A DNA stretch of 10,395 nt from an uncultured Eubacteriales bacterium (lineage in GTDB: Bacteria; Bacillota_A; Clostridia; Oscillospirales; CAG-272), in assembly GCA_900557635.1 (NCBI GenBank), contig USTB01000020.1, positions 1 through 10,395 on the forward strand, written 5' to 3'. The notes beneath the pieces are model-generated. The model was not told the DNA's origin and did not search any database. It saw nothing but the letters and a program-made list of their open reading frames with translations. Made by a program: the position numbers and the translations under genes. Shown in pieces: positions 1 through 6,371 of this stretch. How positions within the stretch are numbered: the first letter of the stretch is position 1; each line of letters starts with the position of its first letter.

Positions 1-896
1 CGCGATTTTTCTTCACTGCTGTGCGGCGCGTGATCGGTGGCTATCATATCAATTGTGCCGTCCTGCAAGCCCTTTATTAAAGCCTGCCTGTCCTCTTCGC
101 TTCTAATCGGCGGGGTCATTTTAAAATTGCCGCTCTCTTTTAAATCCATATCGTTAAATATTAAGTAGTGCGGCGCGGTCTCGCATGTTACGTCCACGCC
201 CTCCGCCTTGGCTTTTCGTATCAGTTCCACACTTTCCTTGCAGGAAATGTGGCAGACGTGGTACTTGCAGCCCGTTTCCTTTGCAAGCCTTAAATCCCTT
301 TCAATGGGTTTCCACTCGCTCTCCGCACATATGCCCTTGTGACCGTGCAGGCGGGCGTATTCGCCTTTATGAATGTATCCGCCGCAAAGCAGCGGGTTAT
401 CCTCGCAGTGGGCGGCTATTATTTTCCCGAGCGCTTTCGCTTTAAGCATGGCGCCTCTCATCATATCTTCGCTTTGCACGCCTTTGCCGTCGTCCGAAAA
501 GGCTACGCAGTAGGGGGTAAGGGCTTTCATATTTGTAAGCGTTTCGCCCTTTTCGCCCACGGTTATTGCGGCATAGGGGTGAACGCGCACCGCCGCGTCC
601 TTTTCGATAATTTCTATCTGCTTTTTTATATTTTCCACGCTGTCGGGCACGGGGTTCAGGTTTGGCATTGTGCAAACGTCGGTATAGCCGCCGCGTGCCG
701 CGGCAAGCGAGCCTGTTTTTATTGTTTCTTTGTAAAAAAATCCCGGTTCTCTGAAATGCACATGCACATCGCAGAAAGCCGGAAAAATATAAACATTATT
801 AAAATCGGAAAGAAAGCCGACGCCGCCGACCGATAATTCGTAATTTTGCTGTTCTGTTTTACCGTTTCGGTAAACAAAGGCGTTGTTCAGTGTCAT
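1..896 (-). CDS. pyrC: Dihydroorotase, class I, partial (3' end off the left edge)
   Basis: PyrC closes carbamoyl-aspartate to dihydroorotate, the third step of de novo pyrimidine synthesis, in the cytoplasm. About 298 codons are visible, from ATG at 896 to the window edge; the family is usually about 420-430 residues, so roughly 125 are missing. Visible motifs: DVHVHFREPG near residues 43-52 (metal-binding H45 and H47), FSDDG at 133-137, AHCED at 162-166 (H163), YHVCHIS at 212-218, and ATDHAPH at 286-292 (catalytic/metal D288). These are the standard amidohydrolase metal and active-site motifs of class I enzymes. AGGAG lies six bases before the ATG. The gene has its own promoter and a PyrR-type attenuator. 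It is richer in A/T-ending codons than its neighbours: ATA for Ile occurs about a dozen times and TTA for Leu several times. Identification is confident; only the C-terminus is unseen. Confidence 0.95.
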   Translation of the reverse strand, partial: MTLNNAFVYRNGKTEQQNYELSVGGVGFLSDFNNVYIFPAFCDVHVHFREPGFFYKETIKTGSLAAARGGYTDVCTMPNLNPVPDSVENIKKQIEIIEKDAAVRVHPYAAITVGEKGETLTNMKALTPYCVAFSDDGKGVQSEDMMRGAMLKAKALGKIIAAHCEDNPLLCGGYIHKGEYARLHGHKGICAESEWKPIERDLRLAKETGCKYHVCHISCKESVELIRKAKAEGVDVTCETAPHYLIFNDMDLKESGNFKMTPPIRSEEDRQALIKGLQDGTIDMIATDHAPHSSEEKS

Positions 897-907
897 AATC
901 TGCTCCT

Positions 908-938
908 AAAAAAACGACCCGCTTTTTAAGCAGGTCGT
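908..938 (-). terminator. Regulated intrinsic terminator (attenuator) before pyrC
   Basis: On the minus strand ACGACCTGCTT (938-928) pairs with AAGCGGGTCGT (924-914), with one T/G wobble, across a short A loop. A run of T (from 914 to 908) follows. It ends only about a dozen bases before the pyrC start and directly abuts the AGGAG ribosome binding site at 907-903, so termination here would prevent pyrC expression. Confidence 0.85.
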
Positions 939-1019
939 AAGCGCAGCAAAACATACCGATACGTTAATCGGTTTTTTTACGGTTTACAATCTTGCCGGCG
1001 TCACAGCGCCTCGCTTAAA
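925..1019 (-). promoter_or_regulatory. Predicted antiterminator pairing of the pyr attenuator
   Basis: UUUAAGCGAGG (1019-1009) in the 5' part of the PyrR hairpin can pair with CCUGCUUAAA (934-925), which covers the 5' arm and part of the loop of the terminator. This gives ten base pairs with one bulged G. The pairing excludes both the PyrR hairpin and the terminator, as expected of a three-state PyrR attenuator. A further perfect hairpin, ACCGAT/ATCGGT at 955-972, lies inside the enclosed loop and could compact it. The structure was derived by eye, without energy calculation. Confidence 0.65.
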
Positions 1020-1021
1020 GA
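990..1021 (-). promoter_or_regulatory. PyrR-binding anti-antiterminator hairpin in the pyrC leader
   Basis: In the RNA, UCUU (1021-1018) pairs with AAGA (993-990), and GGCG (1010-1007) pairs with CGCC (1000-997). The latter closes a CUGUGA loop (1006-1001), with an asymmetric purine-rich internal loop between the stems. The published PyrR-binding consensus has a CNGNGA loop, which CUGUGA matches. The bases flanking the loop differ from the usual UC/GG but still pair. PyrR with UMP would stabilise this hairpin and so release the downstream terminator. The pyrR gene is not in the window. Confidence 0.75.
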
Positions 1022-1031
1022 TCGTAGAACC

Positions 1032-1060
1032 ATTGTACCACAATCCCCGCCCGAAGTCAA
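1032..1060 (-). promoter_or_regulatory. Sigma-A promoter of pyrC
   Basis: Read on the minus strand, TTGACT (1060-1055) is followed by a 17-base spacer and TACAAT (1037-1032). This is close to the TTGACA/TATAAT consensus. Transcription would start near 1025, giving a leader of about 130 bases before the pyrC ATG that contains the complete attenuator. Confidence 0.8.
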
Positions 1061-1106
1061 GAGCGCGGGCACAAAAACCGACGCAAAACAGAAATGTTAC
1101 AAATGC

Positions 1107-1766
1107 TTACAGGAGCATCTGCCCGTTCATTTCCAGACGGAAGCGCAGATGCAGAAATTCCGCCGCCTTGCGGCACAGCACCATGCGGTTCATGAAGATC
1201 TCGAAATAGTCCATCACCGAGCCGAATTCGGGGTCTACCGAGAGGCGCAGAAGGATCTCGGTCTTTTCCGTGTTGATGCTCAGCTCGGAGTGTGTGACCG
1301 AATAGTTCACGCGGTCATGGATGTCGAAGCGGCTGATGTCGGTGTTGCGCACACGGGAACGGCGCACGTCCGACTTATCTGCCAAGATTAGCGCCGCCGC
1401 CACGCCGTTGACCGGCACGCCTGTGCCCTCATCATGGTTTCCGATGGCGGAGACCACCGTGGCGATGTCCCGCGGCTCCATCTCCATGTGGTCTAAAATA
1501 CGGAACGCCATGATGGCGCCGCTCTGGGAGTGATCCACGCGGTTGATGAGGTTGCCGATATCGTGTAGATATGCGGCGATCCGCGCCAGCTCCACGGTGT
1601 GCGCGTCGTAGCCCAGTGTGGTGAGGATGTCGGCGGCGCGCTCCGCCACCTGCATCACGTGGGCATAGCTGTGCTCGGTGAAGCCCTGTGCGCGCAGGGA
1701 TGCGTCGGCACCCTCGATATAGGTGTGGATTTCCTCGGAATTTCTGATGTCTTCAAATGTGACCAT
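1107..1766 (-). CDS. HD-domain metal-dependent phosphohydrolase
   Basis: A 219-residue soluble protein with the HD-superfamily signature: H36 in the SYAHVMQV segment, the paired H68-D69 in YLHDIGN, H79 in DHSQSGA, H111 in GNHDEG, and D130 in LADKSD. These residues normally bind one or two metal ions and hydrolyse phosphate esters or nucleotides; the substrate cannot be read from the sequence. The N-terminal 30 residues and the C-terminal 80 (after RVRNTDISRFD) do not resemble a known sensory or output domain to me. AAGGA lies several bases before the ATG and supports the start. The gene lies downstream of pduL on the same strand, but a strong terminator separates them and no good promoter is seen after it. 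No clear hairpin terminator follows the stop, so read-through toward the pyrC promoter is possible. Confidence 0.85.
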   Translation of the reverse strand: MVTFEDIRNSEEIHTYIEGADASLRAQGFTEHSYAHVMQVAERAADILTTLGYDAHTVELARIAAYLHDIGNLINRVDHSQSGAIMAFRILDHMEMEPRDIATVVSAIGNHDEGTGVPVNGVAAALILADKSDVRRSRVRNTDISRFDIHDRVNYSVTHSELSINTEKTEILLRLSVDPEFGSVMDYFEIFMNRMVLCRKAAEFLHLRFRLEMNGQMLL

Positions 1767-1830
1767 ATTTCATCCTTTTTCCGCGTATTTTTCGCTTTTT
1801 CCCCGCTTTTCGGCATTTTCCCGTCGTCCG

Positions 1831-1877
1831 AAAAAGCAACGTCCGCATGCAGGGGTCTGCGCGGGACGTTGCTTTTT
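1831..1877. terminator. Strong, bidirectional-looking terminator between pduL and the HD gene
   Basis: AAAAAGCAACGTCC (1831-1844) and GGACGTTGCTTTTT (1864-1877) form a perfect 14-base-pair stem around a GC-rich loop. A and T runs lie at the base on both sides. On the minus strand it follows the pduL stop by about ten bases, so it should end the pduL transcript. Confidence 0.85.
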
Positions 1878-1886
1878 CTTCGGATC

Positions 1887-2462
1887 TTATTTCTTGATCA
1901 GCTCGCCGTAGCACTTACCGAAGGCACATGCCGCGTTGGCTTCGTCGGTGTCCAGATGGACGGCAAGCGCGAAATTCGGGTTCACGCGAACCACCACGTC
2001 GTCGTAGACGGTGGTGCGTGCGCTCTCGATCTTGAACTTGACCACTTCCTTATCCTCCACACCGTAGGTCTTTGCATCCTCGGGGGTCATGTGGATGTGA
2101 CGCTTTGCCACGATCACGCCCTCCTCCAGCTCGACCGTGCCGCACGGTCCCACCAGCTTACATCCGGGGGTCTGCGCCACGTCGCCGCTCTCGCGCACGG
2201 GTGCGTCGATGCCCAGGGTGCGTGCGTCGGTGAAGGAGACCTCAACCTGGCTTGCCTTGCGGGCAGGTCCCAAAACGATAACGTTGGGAATGGATCTCTT
2301 GGGTCCCACCAATTCCACGCGCTCCTCGCATGCGAACTGACCGGGCTGGCTGAGCGCCTTCTTGAAGGTCAGCGTTGCGCCCTCGCCGAACAGAGCGGCG
2401 ATGTGCTCCTCGGTCAGATGGACGTGGCGGGCGGAGGTTTCCGCCAAAATTTTGTCTGCCAT
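1887..2462 (-). CDS. pduL: Phosphate acyltransferase PduL (phosphotransacetylase type)
   Basis: PduL transfers an acyl group between CoA and phosphate (propionyl-CoA or acetyl-CoA to the acyl phosphate), the step before acetate or propionate kinase. The 191 residues contain the two His-rich metal-binding repeats, SARHVHL (10-16) and AKRHIHMTPEDA (119-130). They also contain the family motifs LGIDAPVRESGD (83-94), LVGPCGTVELEEGVI (103-117) and HLDTDEANA (169-177). The protein begins directly at the first domain (MADKILAETSARHVHL), with no N-terminal encapsulation peptide of the kind found on microcompartment PduL. No shell-protein or aldehyde-dehydrogenase gene is nearby. It is therefore more likely a free cytosolic phosphotransacetylase. 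AAAGGAG precedes the ATG. A strong promoter lies upstream and a strong terminator downstream, so it is probably monocistronic. Confidence 0.93.
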   Translation of the reverse strand: MADKILAETSARHVHLTEEHIAALFGEGATLTFKKALSQPGQFACEERVELVGPKRSIPNVIVLGPARKASQVEVSFTDARTLGIDAPVRESGDVAQTPGCKLVGPCGTVELEEGVIVAKRHIHMTPEDAKTYGVEDKEVVKFKIESARTTVYDDVVVRVNPNFALAVHLDTDEANAACAFGKCYGELIKK

Positions 2463-2484
2463 AATGATTAACTCCTTTTTTACA

Positions 2485-2548
2485 TAAAATTCAACAGACC
2501 CATTATACTATATTTATGCGTAAAAGTAAAGAACCGCAGTGAATTTTA
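2485..2548. repeat. 9-bp inverted repeat flanking the pduL promoter
   Basis: TAAAATTCA (2485-2493) and its exact reverse complement TGAATTTTA (2540-2548) lie on either side of the pduL -35/-10 pair and are almost centred on it. One arm falls at about +2 to +10 and the other about ten bases upstream of the -35 box. It could be a pair of operator half-sites, or chance in an A/T-rich stretch. Confidence 0.35.
2502..2530 (-). promoter_or_regulatory. Promoter of pduL
   Basis: On the minus strand TTTACT (2530-2525), a 17-base spacer and a perfect TATAAT (2507-2502) precede pduL, with the start expected near 2495. The same A/T-rich core also reads TATACT (2504-2509) and TATATT (2509-2514) on the plus strand. 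That may be the -10 box of the divergent tepA gene, although no good plus-strand -35 box is visible. Confidence 0.75.
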
Positions 2549-2575
2549 CAAAAAAACCGAAAAAGGAGAACAGGT

Positions 2576-3376
2576 ATGAACAAGGAACGGTACGGGACGG
2601 CGCAGGAGCCGCAGAAGTCCGAGGGAAACGACGGCGAAAAGCAGGAGAACGTCCGTGCGGGCGAGGAAAACGACGGCGCGGTGACCATACGCGGCGCGCG
2701 CGGCAATCTTCATGTCATCAGCATCATCGGGCAGATCGAGGGACACTATCTTTTAGGCGGCGGACAGAAGAGCACGCGCTATGAGCACCTGATCCCCGCC
2801 ATTGCCGAGGTGGAGGAAAGCACGGAAATCGACGGGCTTCTGGTCATTCTGAACACCATGGGCGGCGACGTGGAGGCAGGTCTGGCACTGGCGGAGCTGA
2901 TTGCGGGCATGAAAAAGCCCACCGTTTCTCTGGTGCTCGGCGGCGGACACTCCATCGGCATCCCGCTTGCCGTTTCGGCACGGCAGTCCTTCATTGTACC
3001 CAGCGCCACCATGACGCTGCACCCCGTGCGCACCAACGGCATGGTCATCGACTGTCCGCAGACCTACCGTTATCTCGAACGCATGCAGAACCGCATTCTG
3101 CGCTTCATCGCCACCCATTCCCGTGCGCCCATGGAAAAGATGCGGGAAATGATGCTGGCGCGCGAGGAGCTTTCCACCGACCTCGGCACGGTGCTTGAGG
3201 GACGGGAAGCCGTGGAATTGGGGCTGATCGACCGTGTGGGCGGACTGCACGACGCGCTCTCGGCTCTGCGGGAAATGCACCGAAGCGACAGTAAAGCCGC
3301 GTCGGGCGAAAGCGGTGAAAAGGGCGCAGAAAAGGAAACGGCGCCGTCCTGTACCGACGACGCCTGTCCCATATAA
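2576..3376 (+). CDS. tepA: TepA/ClpP-family serine protease
   Basis: A ClpP-fold protease of the TepA (translocation-enhancing protein, B. subtilis YmfB-like) group, cytosolic and without a signal peptide. The 266 residues comprise a charged, probably disordered N-terminus (1-34), a ClpP-like core (about 45-230) and a charged low-complexity tail (235-266) ending in CTDDACPI. Core features are the NTMGGDVEAGLALAELI segment (93-109), the nucleophile S126 in GGGHSIG, H149 in TLHP, and DLGTVLEGREAVELGLID (202-219), where D202 is a candidate third catalytic residue. AAAGGAG seven bases before the ATG fixes the start. In B. subtilis tepA lies next to spoIIIE; here the next gene is a convergent transporter, so that linkage is absent on this side. 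The substrate is unknown. Confidence 0.88.
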   Translation: MNKERYGTAQEPQKSEGNDGEKQENVRAGEENDGAVTIRGARGNLHVISIIGQIEGHYLLGGGQKSTRYEHLIPAIAEVEESTEIDGLLVILNTMGGDVEAGLALAELIAGMKKPTVSLVLGGGHSIGIPLAVSARQSFIVPSATMTLHPVRTNGMVIDCPQTYRYLERMQNRILRFIATHSRAPMEKMREMMLAREELSTDLGTVLEGREAVELGLIDRVGGLHDALSALREMHRSDSKAASGESGEKGAEKETAPSCTDDACPI

Positions 3377-3407
3377 ATATAAAATTCGTCTTTTCCGAAA
3401 GCTGATC

Positions 3408-4337
3408 TCAGAACACCTTTTCCAGACACAGAAGAAGAATGGCGGCAGTGCCCACGCCGAGTCCGATCCACTTTCTGCCCGAGAGCCTTTCGCGGAACAG
3501 GACGATGCCTGCCAGTGCGGACAGTATCAGTCCGCCGCCGTTGACCACGGGGAAAAAGACGGCGGATTCCATGACGCCCGAAAGATACAGATTGATGATA
3601 TTTGCCGCCGCCACGCACACACCGGTCAGGGCGCAGGCGTAAAAGGCGGGATTGCGCGGGGTCAGGTGCAGAGCGGAGCGCTCCTGTGCCGCCGCCGTCC
3701 TTCCCTTCGGTCTGCGGCAGAACAGCCATCCGCCCAGCGAGAATACCGACGAGAACAGGAAGGCGACCAGCAAAAACAGGTTCAGTTCGTCCCGATGCGC
3801 CGAATTCTGATGGATCTGCTGGAGGATACCGATGAAGCCGTTGAGCAGAAATGCGCCCATACAGCAGGCAAGCCACACCAGGTTTGCCTTTTTCTGCGCC
3901 GCCTCGCCCTCGCCGTCCTTCGACACCGACAGGATCATACATGCCACCATCATGGCGATGCCGATGTAGTGCGCCGCGTGCAGGGTCTGCCCTAAAAACA
4001 CGCCGTACAGGGACGGAATGATCATGGAGCAGGAAATGATGACCGTGGTATAGGACATGGGTCCCACGCCGAAGGCGCACATGTTCAGGATTGCCGCGCC
4101 CGCCGTTACCGCGCCGAAGAGCAGTCCGAGCAGAAGGGTATACAGAGACGGCATGTGCAAGCCGCCCTGCATGCACATCATGACCACCAAAACTGCGGAG
4201 GTGAACAGTCCGGACAGCGCGTTGAAGCGGTAATTGTCTGCCTGCGCACGGATATATTTCTTCATGCACAGATTGCGCAGGATATTATAGGTCAGCCCCG
4301 CAAGCAGGGATATAGTCAACAGAAGATATGCGGTCAT
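3408..4337 (-). CDS. DMT-superfamily (EamA-like) ten-helix transporter
   Basis: A 309-residue integral membrane protein with about ten hydrophobic segments, roughly at 3-20, 38-58, 66-88, 92-112, 118-138, 150-168, 185-208, 232-255, 262-283 and 288-305. They fall into two five-helix halves, the layout of DMT/EamA transporters. A charged loop (SKDGEGEAAQKK, about 138-149) separates the halves, and a second polar loop (about 208-232) lies in the C-terminal half. The ATG overlaps the stop of the upstream GH36 gene as ATGA (4334-4337), so the two are almost certainly translated from one mRNA. Only a weak GAGGA motif precedes the start, which fits translational coupling. DMT members move metabolites, including sugars in the GRP/GlcU branch. 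A role in moving a sugar linked to the GH36 reaction is an inference from position. It ends 31 bases from the convergent tepA with no obvious terminator between. Confidence 0.85.
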   Translation of the reverse strand: MTAYLLLTISLLAGLTYNILRNLCMKKYIRAQADNYRFNALSGLFTSAVLVVMMCMQGGLHMPSLYTLLLGLLFGAVTAGAAILNMCAFGVGPMSYTTVIISCSMIIPSLYGVFLGQTLHAAHYIGIAMMVACMILSVSKDGEGEAAQKKANLVWLACCMGAFLLNGFIGILQQIHQNSAHRDELNLFLLVAFLFSSVFSLGGWLFCRRPKGRTAAAQERSALHLTPRNPAFYACALTGVCVAAANIINLYLSGVMESAVFFPVVNGGGLILSALAGIVLFRERLSGRKWIGLGVGTAAILLLCLEKVF

Positions 4338-6331
4338 GCCTGTGTGTCCTCACTTTCCGCCCGATAGAACCAAAGGATACCGCTCCGCTTGGGAATGGAC
4401 ACCGAGAAGCCCTCTCTCAGCTCCCGTCCCGTACAGCGGCGGGTCTCGCCGTGCTCGGGGTCGCTGAGGCGGTATACCGTTTCGTCGTCAAGCGCCGTCA
4501 GGTGTACCGTGAAGGTGTCCTCCTGCGCCTTTGTGTTCCGTATGACCTGGAAGAAGCCGTCGCTGCATTCGGGACGGTCAAACTGCATGGCGTAATAGTC
4601 GGCGGGGTTCAGGCGGCATTCGGTCAGCGGATAATAGTCGCCGCTCAGCTCGATCTGCGCCGCGCGCCGCCAGATCTCGGTCATTTTCCGTCCCATGTCG
4701 AACATGGCGTCATCGTCGTTGTATTCGATCATGGAGGTGACCACCGGCGCCATGGCGTTGTGGTAGGCAAAGGCGTCCACCTTCTGATATCCGCCCGTCA
4801 GATAATTGCCCTCGTCGTCATCGTGGCTCATGGTGTGCGCGCGGAAATAGGGGATCCATTCAAACATCTGCCGATGCTGTTTCTGCTTTGCCGGATGCTC
4901 TCCCAGTCCCACGTCGGTGTACTGGAGAGGGACGGCGCGCCGCATGGTCTCAAGGTCGTTCCGCCGTCCGCCGCTGGCGCACGAATCGATCCACAGCCCG
5001 GGATTGCGCAAAAGCAAGTCGTCCCAGTATTGCAGATAGCCCTGCACATGCAGGTTCTCCATCGCGCCGATGCGGTCGGGCGCTTCGTGCGCCATCCATG
5101 CATGCATGGGGGAGAAGTTGAAGTCCTGACGGTACACGCGGATATGGCTCTGCGCGATCATGCCGCTGACATAGTCGGTGATGTACTGCCGCGCCTCCGG
5201 ATTGCCCAGATCAAAGGCATAGTTCTTGGACGGCGTGCCGTCCGGCTCGTCCCAGTGCAAAAACCACTCGGGATGCTCCTGCAAAAGCAATCCGCCCTCG
5301 TAACAGCGCTCCGGCTCGAACCACACCAAAAGACGGATGCCGTTCTCGTCGCACTTTTCGCCGATGGGCGCAAAGCCGTTCGGCAGATTCTCGCGGTTCG
5401 GGTGCCAGTCGCCCAGCTTCCACCAGATGTTGCCGCATGCGTACCATCCCGCGTCCACCCACCAGATGTCGGGGCGCATGCCGCGGTCGATGTAGGTCTG
5501 AATGGCGTCGATCTGGTTTTTCTCGGTGATGCCGCAGAATTCCTCCTTGCCGCCGATGCGGTACGTATGCAGGCACAGCATGGGACGGAGTGGATGTCCG
5601 TTCTCACGCGGCAGAATGTGCGCAAAATACCACCGTCTCCACATATTGCATGCGCGCGAATCGTCGCCGCAGTACGCCATGAGGTTCAGGCGGGGCGTCC
5701 GCATAGTCTCACCCGGGCGCACGGCAAAGTGACACCGCCACTGTCCCATCTCAAAATGCACGCCGCCCTCGTCCGGCGAAAATTCCGCGCGCCAGCTTCC
5801 CGGCCAGCCCAGCGCGATCTGATAGCCGCCGTCCCTGCCGTCGCGCAGACGGAAGTACGGAAACGCGCCGTTGCAGGGCGTGCCGTCGCGGGTACCGAGC
5901 GAAACGGTGCGGTCGATGGGGTCGTCGTACCACGTGTAGCCGTCTCTGCCGCATGTGTCGCCGTTTCCGTGGTGCAGTACCGGCGCGGGTGCGTCAAGGT
6001 GTCCCGCAATGCGGATGTCCGAAAGGGGTTCGGTGTCCCCCTCGCCGCGGTTCGTGATGAAAAAGACCCATTCGGTCATGGGAAAATCTAAATATTCCAG
6101 GTATTCGCACCGGATCTCCAGTCCCTGCGCATCCTGCCCCACAATGACGATCTGCACCGTGTTCGCGTCCGGACGCCGCACCGTGACGCGCGGACAAAAG
6201 TCATCCGGAATGCCGCAGACCACGCGCTCTCCGTACAAAAATCGAAGCGGCACCTCCGACGGCGAACGGTAGGGCAGAATTTTCGCAATTCGGAGCATGT
6301 CCTCTCCGGCTACACTGTTTTTGCTTATCAT
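4334..6331 (-). CDS. GH36-family alpha-galactosidase (melibiase-like)
   Basis: This enzyme is predicted to release terminal alpha-galactosyl (or related alpha-linked) residues from oligosaccharides. The 665 residues form an N-terminal beta-sandwich region (to about 240), a TIM-barrel (about 245-565) and a short C-terminal beta domain. Barrel motifs are WWVDAGWY (290-297), GDWHPN (307-312), VWFEPER (336-342), YRQDFNF (400-406) with likely nucleophile D403, IDSCASGGRRND (448-459), and LQYTDVG (469-475) with D473 as candidate acid/base. Classical GH36 enzymes have KWDMN around the nucleophile; here it is RQDFN. Together with the SGGRRND form, this marks a divergent subgroup. No signal peptide is seen, so it is probably cytoplasmic. 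AAAGGA ten bases before the ATG at 6331 supports this start over the in-frame Met12. It is the first gene of an operon with the transporter. Exact substrate is uncertain. Confidence 0.9.
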   Translation of the reverse strand: MISKNSVAGEDMLRIAKILPYRSPSEVPLRFLYGERVVCGIPDDFCPRVTVRRPDANTVQIVIVGQDAQGLEIRCEYLEYLDFPMTEWVFFITNRGEGDTEPLSDIRIAGHLDAPAPVLHHGNGDTCGRDGYTWYDDPIDRTVSLGTRDGTPCNGAFPYFRLRDGRDGGYQIALGWPGSWRAEFSPDEGGVHFEMGQWRCHFAVRPGETMRTPRLNLMAYCGDDSRACNMWRRWYFAHILPRENGHPLRPMLCLHTYRIGGKEEFCGITEKNQIDAIQTYIDRGMRPDIWWVDAGWYACGNIWWKLGDWHPNRENLPNGFAPIGEKCDENGIRLLVWFEPERCYEGGLLLQEHPEWFLHWDEPDGTPSKNYAFDLGNPEARQYITDYVSGMIAQSHIRVYRQDFNFSPMHAWMAHEAPDRIGAMENLHVQGYLQYWDDLLLRNPGLWIDSCASGGRRNDLETMRRAVPLQYTDVGLGEHPAKQKQHRQMFEWIPYFRAHTMSHDDDEGNYLTGGYQKVDAFAYHNAMAPVVTSMIEYNDDDAMFDMGRKMTEIWRRAAQIELSGDYYPLTECRLNPADYYAMQFDRPECSDGFFQVIRNTKAQEDTFTVHLTALDDETVYRLSDPEHGETRRCTGRELREGFSVSIPKRSGILWFYRAESEDTQA

Positions 6332-6371
6332 GCAAGCTGTTTCCTTTCCGCACTCAGCATCATGTGCGCCG

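Noticed and set aside
339..836. 165-codon plus-strand open frame opposite pyrC
   Set aside because: The minus strand encodes a clear dihydroorotase here. The plus-strand frame has no start signal or domain.
1599..2471. 290-codon plus-strand open frame opposite pduL and the HD gene
   Set aside because: It runs through the strong terminator at 1831-1877 and is antisense to two genes with clear family motifs.
2504..2514. Plus-strand promoter for tepA (TATACT/TATATT)
   Set aside because: A plausible -10 core exists but no acceptable -35 box lies at 16-18 bases, so it is mentioned only with the pduL promoter.
3070..4269. 399-codon minus-strand open frame spanning parts of the tepA and transporter loci
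   Set aside because: It overlaps two well-supported genes in other frames, and its translation is Arg/Gly/His-rich without domain features.
4328..6091. 587-codon plus-strand open frame antisense to the GH36 gene
   Set aside because: It lies wholly opposite a gene with clear catalytic motifs, has no recognisable domain and no ribosome binding site. Long antisense frames are expected opposite GC-rich coding sequence.
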